Shown piece after piece: positions 6,741 to 12,543 of a DNA stretch of 12,543 nucleotides. Source of the stretch: Betaproteobacteria bacterium (GTDB lineage: Bacteria; Pseudomonadota; Gammaproteobacteria; Burkholderiales; Burkholderiaceae_C); assembly GCA_009927195.1 (NCBI GenBank), contig RFNL01000291.1:1-12543 (forward strand). Reading direction: 5' to 3'. Each line of letters starts with the position of its first letter. Within the stretch, counting starts at the first letter, position 1. The translations under genes were made by a program, and so were the position numbers. A model generated the notes under the pieces. The model was not told where the DNA came from. It searched no databases and saw only the letters and a list, made by a program, of their open reading frames with translations.

Positions 6741-7910
6741 TCAGCCCAGGGCTGGCTCTTTGAGCCTTGCTTCGCTGCTGGTGGGTAAAACCTGGCCCAA
6801 TGCCCCTTCCAGCAAACTCACCGTGCGGTCGACGTTGAGCAGTTTTTCCAAGCCAAACAATCCCACCCGAAAGCTCATGAAATCGGGCCCTTCATCGCAC
6901 TGCAAGGGCACGCCGGCCGCGGTTTGCAGGCCTTGGGCCAAGAACTTTTTGCTCGATTGCACTTCTGGATCTTGGGTGTAACTGACCACCACGCCAGGCG
7001 CTTCAAAGCCGCTGGCGGCCACACTGAGAATGCCGTGGCGGCTGAACATGGCCCGTGCTTTGCGGCCCAACTCAGCCTGGGCCAGGCGCAATCGGTCAAA
7101 GCCCAGGGCCTGGGATTCGAGCATCACGGCGCACAGGCGCTTGAGGGCGTCGGTGGGCATGGTGGCATGGTAGGCATGTCCGCCGCCCTCATAGGCTTCC
7201 ATGATTTGCAACCATTTTTTGAGGTCACAGGCAAAACTGGTGCTGGTGGTGGACTCGATCGCTTGCCGGGCGCGCTCGCTCAAGGCCACCATGGCGCAAC
7301 AAGGTGAACTGCTCCAGCCTTTTTGCGGGGCCGTGATCAGCACATCCACGCCACAGGCCTGCATGTCCACCCACATCGCTCCCGAGGCGATGCAGTCCAA
7401 AACGAACAGACCGCCCACGGCATGAACCGCATCTGCCACTTGCCGCAGGTAGGCATCGGGCAACATCATGCCGCAAGAAGTTTCGACATGGGGGGCAAAG
7501 ACCACGGCCGGTTTCTCTTGGGCAATGGTGCCCACCACTTCGTCAATCGGGGCGGGCGAGAAGGGTTGCTGGGGGCCGGGTGTCATGCGCCGCGCTTTGA
7601 GCACGGTGCACGAAGCGGGGATGCGGCCCATCTCAAAAACCTGGGTCCAGCGGTAGCTGAACCAGCCATTGCGGATCACCAACACCGGTTTGCCGGTGGC
7701 AAATTGGCGTGCCACAGCCTCCATGCCAAAGGTGCCGCTGCCCGGGACCAAAACGGCGCAATGGGCGTGGTAAACCTCTTTGATCAAACGAGAGATGTCC
7801 CGCATCACTGTTTGAAAATCTTTCGACATGTGGTTGAGCGACCGGTCGGTGTACACCACTGAATATTCCAGCAGTCCATTGGGGTCAACATGGGGCAGTA
7901 ATCCGGGCAT
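6741..7910 (-). CDS. Class V PLP-dependent aminotransferase (alanine/serine-glyoxylate type)
   Basis: This 389-residue enzyme is a fold-type I aminotransferase of class V. The N-terminal part has the PGSGTFGMEAVARQF phosphate-binding region. APHVETSCGMMLP lies near residues 139-151, and the cofactor aspartate is in VLDCIASGAMWVDM, where Asp172 should contact the pyridine nitrogen. The Schiff-base lysine is Lys197 in ITAPQKGWSSSP. Family members move amino groups from alanine, serine or aminoethylphosphonate to glyoxylate or pyruvate; the substrate is not determined here. The ATG at 7910 is preferred over the upstream TTG at 7931 because AAGGAG lies six nt before it and MPGLLPHVDPNGLLEYSVVY is the usual N-terminus. 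It is divergent from a RidA gene and converges on the binding-protein gene at a shared terminator. The divergent RidA fits PLP chemistry, since RidA proteins clear reactive enamines from PLP enzymes. Confidence 0.88.
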   Translation of the reverse strand: MPGLLPHVDPNGLLEYSVVYTDRSLNHMSKDFQTVMRDISRLIKEVYHAHCAVLVPGSGTFGMEAVARQFATGKPVLVIRNGWFSYRWTQVFEMGRIPASCTVLKARRMTPGPQQPFSPAPIDEVVGTIAQEKPAVVFAPHVETSCGMMLPDAYLRQVADAVHAVGGLFVLDCIASGAMWVDMQACGVDVLITAPQKGWSSSPCCAMVALSERARQAIESTTSTSFACDLKKWLQIMEAYEGGGHAYHATMPTDALKRLCAVMLESQALGFDRLRLAQAELGRKARAMFSRHGILSVAASGFEAPGVVVSYTQDPEVQSSKKFLAQGLQTAAGVPLQCDEGPDFMSFRVGLFGLEKLLNVDRTVSLLEGALGQVLPTSSEARLKEPALG

Positions 7911-7933
7911 GGGGCTCTCCTTGGTGGGCAATC

Positions 7934-7939
7934 AGTCTA
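7934..7939 (-). promoter_or_regulatory. Possible extended -10 box of the aminotransferase gene
   Basis: On the minus strand the site reads TGATAGACT, an extended -10 pattern with four of six matches in the TAGACT hexamer, 23 nt before the ATG at 7910. No clear -35 lies 17 nt upstream, so this is a low-confidence candidate. Confidence 0.25.
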
Positions 7940-8060
7940 TCACCGCAAGCTCCGGTCTGCACACGCCCAGAATTAGCGAAAAACCATCCCAATGCCATCG
8001 GGCGTTGAAGGAGTCCTGTGGGTGACGCCACGGCAAAACGGGGTGCCTTGGCATGCTAAA

Positions 8061-8080
8061 TTGTCACTCATGTGGTACAA
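8061..8080. promoter_or_regulatory. Imperfect 20-bp palindrome, candidate operator
   Basis: The site has the symmetric form TTGTnnCnCATGnGnnACAA, with 12 positions symmetric including both 4-nt ends and a central CATG. It ends where the ribosome binding site of the RidA-family gene begins, so a bound dimeric regulator would block rightward expression. The symmetry could be chance, and no cognate regulator is in view. Confidence 0.3.
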
Positions 8081-8089
8081 GGAAATTTC

Positions 8090-8509
8090 ATGAGCACATC
8101 CGTTCCCAACCGAGGTCGCAGATCGATTGAAGTGCCCGGTGTCAGTCATGGCAATGCCCCTATTCCCATGGGGGCCCGGGTGGGCAATCTGATTTACTCA
8201 TCGGGCATCATGGGCAAAGACCCGGCCACGGACACTTTGCCCCCGGATGCACCTGGCCAGGCCAAATTCATGTTCGACAACCTGCGCAGTTTGCTCGCCC
8301 AGGCGGGGGCAGGGCTGGGCGATTTGGTCCATGTGAAAGCCTATGTCAAGAACAATAGCCACCGAGATGCCCTCAATGCCGAATGGTTGAAATGTTTTCC
8401 CAATCCCCATGACCGTCCTGCCCGCCACACCATGGTGGCCGACCTGCCAGGGGGGATGTTGGTGCAAATCGAAGTGGTGGCCGTGGTTCAGGATGGGGCA
8501 CATGGCTGA
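8090..8509 (+). CDS. RidA/YjgF-family protein (enamine/imine deaminase)
   Basis: This 139-residue protein has the RidA fold: HGNAPIPMGARVGNLIYSSGIMGKDP (20-45) forms the N-terminal strands and glycine-rich entry. The C-terminal catalytic segment contains RPARHTMVADLPGG (109-122), whose Arg112 matches the catalytic arginine of RidA. QIEVVAVV follows with Glu128, the conserved acidic partner. RidA proteins form trimers and hydrolyse reactive enamines or imines such as 2-aminoacrylate; some relatives act as 2-aminomuconate deaminases in aromatic catabolism. The ATG at 8090 is set by AAGGAA five nt upstream; an in-frame GTG at 8072 is less likely. Its neighbours, a PLP aminotransferase on one side and a Rieske oxygenase on the other, make a pathway-specific deaminase plausible, but the substrate is unknown. 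Confidence 0.87.
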   Translation: MSTSVPNRGRRSIEVPGVSHGNAPIPMGARVGNLIYSSGIMGKDPATDTLPPDAPGQAKFMFDNLRSLLAQAGAGLGDLVHVKAYVKNNSHRDALNAEWLKCFPNPHDRPARHTMVADLPGGMLVQIEVVAVVQDGAHG

Positions 8510-8549
8510 CCCCATCAAACGACGGCAGCCAGACCTTGCTGATCGCTAA
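8502..8549 (+). other. Possible 15-codon peptide or gene remnant between ridA and the oxygenase
   Basis: An ATG at 8502 overlaps the end of the RidA-family gene in another frame and reads MADPIKRRQPDLADR before a TAA at 8547-8549. AGGA at 8490-8493 is eight nt upstream, a fair spacing for ribosome binding. It may be a leader that carries ribosomes towards the oxygenase start, a remnant of a lost gene, or chance. Confidence 0.2.
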
Positions 8550-8563
8550 ACCTCAGGTGCTTC

Positions 8564-9874
8564 ATGCTCAACGCTGAACAAAATAAACAACTCACCCAGG
8601 TCGGTCCGGGCACACCAATGGGCGAGTTGTTGCGCCGCTACTGGATGCCCATCGCAGGAGTTTCCGAGTTTGACCAGCAAAGCACCAAAGCCATTCGCCT
8701 AATGGGCGAAGATTTGGTGCTGTACAAAGACCTGAGCGGCACTTTTGGGCTGGTCGATCGCCAATGTGCCCACCGGCGCGCAGACCTGAGTCACGGCATG
8801 GTGGAGAGCAAGGGCTTGCGCTGTAACTACCATGGATGGAATTTTTCCGAGTCCGGCCAGTGCATCGCCCAGCCCTATGAGGACACGGCCTATCCAGAGC
8901 GGCGATCCAAAGACCGCATCCGCATCAAGGCATACCCCGTGCAGGTCAAAGGGGGCATGCTGTGGGCTTACATGGGGCCGCAACCGGTTCCCTTGTTGCC
9001 CGACTGGGAAGCGTTTTCGTGGCCCAATGGCTTTTGCCAAGTGGTGATCTCTGAAGTTCCGTGCAATTGGTTTCAGTGCCAGGAAAACTCGATCGATCCG
9101 GTCCATTTTGAGTGGATGCATGAAAACTGGGGCAACCGATTGCGCACCGGCAGCACCGCTTTGGGCCCAACCCATCTGAAACTCGCTTTCGATGAGTTTG
9201 AACATGGTTTCACTTATCGGCGTATCAAACAAGACAGCGACGAGCACAACGAAGCCTGGACCATTGGGCGGGTGTGTCTGTGGCCCAACGGATTTTTCTT
9301 GGGTGAACATTTTGAATGGCGGGTGCCCATGGATGATCATCACACCCTGAGCATCACATGGAAATACACCCGCGTGCCAGCTGGCCGAGAACCTTATGTG
9401 CAAGACCACATACCCACTTGGTATGGCCCCTTGAAAGATGCTCAGGGCCGATGGATAGACACCCATGTGATGAACCAGGACTTCATCGCCTGGGTCGGAC
9501 AAGGGGTGGTTGCCGATCGCAGCCAAGAACTGCTGGGTGCCAGTGATGCCGGGGTGGTGGCCATGCGACGGCGTTTTTTCGATGAAATGGCCCGCATTTC
9601 GGCCGGCGGTGAGGCCAAAGGTCTGGTGCGCGACCCCTCCCACAATGTCCGTCTGGTGTTGCCAATGATGGACCGTGAAGAATTGCTGCAGGCCCATACC
9701 GTGGCACAAATCCTGGCTAACCCCCGCTTGAAAATTTTGTACACCACTTACCCCTTTCAAGCGGGACAGCCTGAGTCGGTGCGACAAGCCTTTTCAGCGG
9801 CCATGGGGCTGGAAGCCACCCCGTTTGATGGCATTGTTTTGCGCCGCAGCTCTGAAAAGGTGTTGAGCCCTTGA
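8564..9874 (+). CDS. Rieske non-heme iron aromatic ring-hydroxylating oxygenase, alpha subunit
   Basis: This 436-residue protein is the catalytic subunit of a Rieske oxygenase, of the size and style of the phthalate 4,5-dioxygenase/phenoxybenzoate dioxygenase group. The Rieske cluster ligands are Cys68 and His70 (CAHRRADL) and Cys87 and His90 (CNYHGW). The mononuclear iron site is in NSIDPVHFEWMH, with His181 and His186 and the bridging Asp178; a later Asp328 in GASDAGVVAMRRR should be the third ligand. Such enzymes use O2 and electrons from a reductase to hydroxylate or O-/N-dealkylate aromatic substrates. No beta subunit is needed in this group, but the reductase is not in the window. AGGTG four nt before the ATG supports the start. 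The gene lies 54 nt after the RidA-family gene, probably in the same transcript. Confidence 0.92.
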   Translation: MLNAEQNKQLTQVGPGTPMGELLRRYWMPIAGVSEFDQQSTKAIRLMGEDLVLYKDLSGTFGLVDRQCAHRRADLSHGMVESKGLRCNYHGWNFSESGQCIAQPYEDTAYPERRSKDRIRIKAYPVQVKGGMLWAYMGPQPVPLLPDWEAFSWPNGFCQVVISEVPCNWFQCQENSIDPVHFEWMHENWGNRLRTGSTALGPTHLKLAFDEFEHGFTYRRIKQDSDEHNEAWTIGRVCLWPNGFFLGEHFEWRVPMDDHHTLSITWKYTRVPAGREPYVQDHIPTWYGPLKDAQGRWIDTHVMNQDFIAWVGQGVVADRSQELLGASDAGVVAMRRRFFDEMARISAGGEAKGLVRDPSHNVRLVLPMMDREELLQAHTVAQILANPRLKILYTTYPFQAGQPESVRQAFSAAMGLEATPFDGIVLRRSSEKVLSP

Positions 9875-10010
9875 GCGCTGACAGCATGCGACGGGGTGAG
9901 ATTTGCGCCTGCCGTTGCGCATGTTCTGAGGACACCCCTTCACCCAAAACAGAACCTCGAAAAATGGCTTGGAAGGCGTGTGAACCCGCGCCAGGCTTGG
10001 AACAAAAAAC
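9875..10010 (+). other. Gap between oxygenase and CoA ligase with a possible nested RNA stem
   Basis: No gene fits in these 136 nt. GGGGTG (9893-9898) can pair with CACCCC (9933-9938), and inside that TGCGC (9904-9908) can pair with GCGCA (9917-9921) around an 8-nt loop. There is no T-run after it, so it does not look like an intrinsic terminator. TTGGAA at 9997-10002 is a weak ribosome binding site for the ligase gene. Whether a promoter lies here is unclear. Confidence 0.3.
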
Positions 10011-11540
10011 ATGAACATTGCCCAATGGCTGGTGCGAGCTGCACACGATCATCCCCAGGCCCCAGCCTTGGCCTGGGGGCGTAGCGTCTTGCACCACCAT
10101 GGCAACCTGGCCCGCCATGTGTCTGCCATGGGCGCTGGGTTGTGGAAACTGGGGCTGAGCCCGGGGGACCGGGTCGGATTGGTCATGCGCAATCACCCAG
10201 CCTATTGGGAGTCTTTGTTGGCCATTTGGTATGCAGGCCTGGTGGCCGTTCCCATCCATTCGCAATTGCACCCCAGGGAACTGGCCTATATTTTTTCCGA
10301 TGCGGGTACGCCTGTGGTCATCGCGCACCCCAGTACCCTGAGCGCATGTGAACAAGCTGCTGCCGTGTGCCCTGAGGTGCGCCATGTGATTGATGTGGCA
10401 TCGGCCAACTATCGCCGCTTGGCCCAAGTCGAACCCATGGCGGTGGTGGCGCGCGAACCCTCAGATTTGGCCTGGTTGTTCTACACCAGCGGTACCACCG
10501 GTCGGCCCAAGGGTGTCATGTTGTCCCACCACAACCTGCGCACCATGTGTGGGCATTACTTTGCCGATGTGGACACGATTGCGGTGCGAGATTGTGTGGT
10601 GCATGCCGCACCCATGTCGCATGGATCGGGTTTGTATGCCTTGCCCCACCTGGCCCAGGCAGCCTGCAATGTGGTGCCCGAGTCCGGGGGTTTTGATGCC
10701 CAAGAGTTGTTCGACCTCGGCACGCATTGGCAAGGCATCACCCTGTTTGCTGCGCCCACCATGCTCAAGCGCTTGGTCGAAGCGCCCGGTGACGACCCTT
10801 TTTCTGGCTTGAAAACCCTGGTTTATGGCGGTGGCCCCATGTATGTGGCCGACATACAGGCTGCGATGTCCCGCTTTGGCCCGCGCTTTGCGCAGATCTA
10901 CGGCCAAGGTGAATCACCCATGAGCATCACGGTCAGCCCAAAAGCCATTCACCAAGACCTGCATCACCCCCGCCGTGCTTTGCGTTTGGCATCTGTGGGG
11001 CGGGCTTTTGTGGGACTGGAAGTTCGGGTGATGAACGAGCAAGACCAACAGTTGCCCGTGGGCGAGATCGGCGAGGTGTGCGTGCGTGGCCCGGTGGTCA
11101 TGCAAGGCTACTGGCGCAATCCGGCCGCCAGCGCGCAAACTTTGCGCAACGGCTGGCTGCACACCGGCGACATGGGCTGCTTGGATAAAGAGGGCTTTCT
11201 GACCCTTAAAGACCGCAGCAAAGACCTGATCATTTCGGGCGGCAGCAACATTTACCCGCGCGAGGTGGAGGAGGTGTTGCTGCTGCACCCGGATGTTTCT
11301 GAGGTATCGGTGGTGGGCCACCCCCACCCGGATTGGGGCGAAGAGGTGGTGGCCTTTGTGGTGTTGCGGCCCCAATCCTTGACCCAGACAGCGCAAACCT
11401 TGCATAACCTCGATGAACACTGTTTGCAACACATGGCCCGCTTCAAACGACCGAAGCATTACCGGGTGGTGTCCCAGTTGCCCAAAAACGAAACCGGCAA
11501 GGTGCTCAAAACCGAATTGAGGCAATTGCTGCATGTTTAA
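10011..11540 (+). CDS. AMP-forming acyl-CoA ligase (ANL superfamily)
   Basis: This 509-residue enzyme activates a carboxylic acid as an acyl-adenylate and transfers it to coenzyme A. The ATP P-loop is FYTSGTTGRPKGVML (157-171), and the A5 motif reads YGQGES (297-302), where most relatives have YGQTE. NGWLHTGDMG (380-389) holds the ribose-binding aspartate, KDLIISGGSNIYPREVE (404-420) is the hinge and A8 region, and Lys497 in PKNETGKVLK is the catalytic lysine. The layout matches medium- or long-chain acyl-CoA and aromatic acid:CoA ligases; the substrate cannot be read from the motifs. It follows the Rieske oxygenase by 136 nt and overlaps the next gene by 8 nt, so it may act on the oxygenase product or on the imported acid. 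Confidence 0.92.
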   Translation: MNIAQWLVRAAHDHPQAPALAWGRSVLHHHGNLARHVSAMGAGLWKLGLSPGDRVGLVMRNHPAYWESLLAIWYAGLVAVPIHSQLHPRELAYIFSDAGTPVVIAHPSTLSACEQAAAVCPEVRHVIDVASANYRRLAQVEPMAVVAREPSDLAWLFYTSGTTGRPKGVMLSHHNLRTMCGHYFADVDTIAVRDCVVHAAPMSHGSGLYALPHLAQAACNVVPESGGFDAQELFDLGTHWQGITLFAAPTMLKRLVEAPGDDPFSGLKTLVYGGGPMYVADIQAAMSRFGPRFAQIYGQGESPMSITVSPKAIHQDLHHPRRALRLASVGRAFVGLEVRVMNEQDQQLPVGEIGEVCVRGPVVMQGYWRNPAASAQTLRNGWLHTGDMGCLDKEGFLTLKDRSKDLIISGGSNIYPREVEEVLLLHPDVSEVSVVGHPHPDWGEEVVAFVVLRPQSLTQTAQTLHNLDEHCLQHMARFKRPKHYRVVSQLPKNETGKVLKTELRQLLHV

Positions 11541-12543
11541 TGGGCCTTGGCGCGCTTTGATGCCGCTGTTGATCACCTTGTTGATTCAAGCCTTGGTCAC
11601 CATGGCGCTGTTGACCTTGCCGGTCATGGCACCGGTGGTGGCCAAAGCCAACGGCATATCGCCGACCTTGGTCGGGGTGTATGTGTCTTTGTCCTACATT
11701 GGTGCCATTTTGGCCAGTTTGATGGCGGGTGCCACGGTGCTGCGTTTTGGCCCGATTCGGGTCAGCCAGTTGGTTTGTTGATCTGTGCCGTGGGTCTGGC
11801 TTTGTGTGCCTTTCCCTGGTGGCCCTGGATGGTGGTCGGTGCGCTCTGCGTGGGTTTGGGTTACGGGCCGATGACACCGGCGAGTTCGCATCTGTTGGCA
11901 CGTTCCACACCGCCACAACAAATGTCATTGGTTTTCTCGTTGAAACAAACCGGTGTGCCTTTGGGCGGCATGCTCGCTGGTGCGGTGGTGCCCAGCCTGC
12001 TTTTGTGGGTGGATTGGCAGGCCTCGCTGCTGCTCGTTTCTCTCATGTGTGTCTTGTGTGCAGGGCTGTCGCAAACCCAGCGCCAAGACTTGGACAGCGA
12101 CCGCCAACCCGAAAAGCAATTGCACTGGGGCAATATTTTGCAGCCCATACGCTTGGTTTTTTCGCACCGAACACTGGCCACACTGGCGGTTTGTTCTTTC
12201 ATGTTTTCGGTGGTCCAAATGTCTTTGATGACGTATTTGGTGACCTATTTGCACGATGAACTCTTGTTCACCTTGGTGGGTGCGGGCCTGGCCATGACTT
12301 TGACCCAGTTTGGGGGAGTGATCGGTCGGGTGGTGTGGGGTTTTGTGGCCGACCGCTGGATCAAACCCCTGCGCATGCTCAGTTGGTTGGCATTCACCAT
12401 GTCGGGCACAGCCGGTGCTTGTGCCTTCTTCAGCCCCGAGACATCACCGCTTTGGTTGTATGGGGTGTTGGGTTTATTCGGGGCCACCGCCATTGGGTGG
12501 AATGGTGTGTATTTGTCAGAGGTGGCACGCCAAGCGCCCACGG
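11533..12543 (+). pseudogene. MFS transporter gene with a one-base frameshift, truncated by window end
   Basis: The first 82 codons (ATG at 11533) encode two membrane segments and RFGPIRVSQLVC, then hit TGA at 11779-11781. The two-frame continuation from 11778 (LICAVGLALCAFPWWPWMVV) reads on without a stop to position 12543 and holds the next eight or so membrane segments, including VFSLKQTGVPLGGMLAGAVV, GGVIGRVVWGFVADR and GWNGVYLSEVARQAP. The two halves join cleanly as one major-facilitator protein if a single base, for example a third G in the GG at 11772-11773, is restored, giving VSQLGLLICAVG. The break is in the loop between segments 2 and 3. It may be a true inactivating deletion or an assembly or sequencing error. 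The ATG overlaps the ligase gene by 8 nt, so it belongs to that operon and probably imports its substrate. Confidence 0.75.

Larger units (their letters stand above)
7911..8089. promoter_or_regulatory. Divergent intergenic region between aminotransferase and ridA
   Basis: This 179-nt gap separates two divergent start codons and should hold promoters for both sides. The minus-strand ribosome binding site AAGGAG sits six nt from the aminotransferase ATG, and AAGGAA at 8079-8084 sits five nt from the RidA-family gene's ATG. TTGGCA at 8048-8053 resembles a -35 for rightward transcription, but the -10 at 17-nt spacing would be TGTGGT, which is poor. No regulator gene lies inside the gap or beside it. 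Confidence 0.5.

Noticed and set aside
8699..9787. A 362-codon open frame on the minus strand opposite the Rieske oxygenase
   Set aside because: The plus-strand gene has all its metal-binding motifs intact; the antisense frame has no domain and no ribosome binding site.
11729..12259. A 176-codon plus-strand frame across the MFS gene
   Set aside because: It lacks membrane segments and sits in the wrong frame; the MFS protein reads through the same region in the frame starting near 11778.
1..12543. Mobile elements, CRISPR arrays, tRNA or rRNA genes, and toxin-antitoxin or defence genes
   Set aside because: No transposase or integrase, no regularly spaced repeats, no tRNA-like cloverleaf sequence and no defence domain were seen on either strand.

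Overview
The window reads as a stretch of a betaproteobacterial chromosome, most likely Burkholderiales and probably Comamonadaceae. This rests on gene order and protein flavour (lptFG facing pepA-holC, a CysB-type regulator of the betaproteobacterial kind, a Liv-type binding protein) and on moderately high GC with frequent GGC/GCC codons. The exact genus is not established.

Left block (1-3294, minus strand): lptF, lptG, a small CbiX-type sirohydrochlorin chelatase and a CysB-family LysR regulator run leftward, and the regulator leaves the window at position 1. All three junctions are 4-nt ATGA stop/start overlaps, so the four genes look like one translationally coupled unit joining LPS export to siroheme and sulfur metabolism. 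Centre-left block (3309-5478, plus strand): pepA, holC and a 94-residue protein of unknown function, also joined by stop/start overlaps, start 14-23 nt from the lptF start and point the other way. A Liv-type periplasmic binding protein (5545-6678) follows without permease or ATPase partners and ends at a strong hairpin terminator shared with the convergent next gene.

Right block (6741-12543) is the accessory-looking part. A class V PLP aminotransferase runs leftward, divergent from a rightward series: a RidA-family protein, a Rieske oxygenase alpha subunit, an AMP-forming acyl-CoA ligase and an MFS transporter. The 179-nt divergent intergenic region carries an imperfect 20-bp palindrome just before ridA. 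The content suggests an uptake, ring-oxidation and CoA-activation route for an aromatic or nitrogen-containing acid, with imine/enamine chemistry handled by the aminotransferase and RidA. The substrate is unknown, and no reductase partner for the oxygenase is visible. The MFS gene has a single-base frameshift after about 80 codons and then continues in another frame to the end of the window. No tRNA, rRNA, CRISPR array, insertion sequence or integrase was seen.
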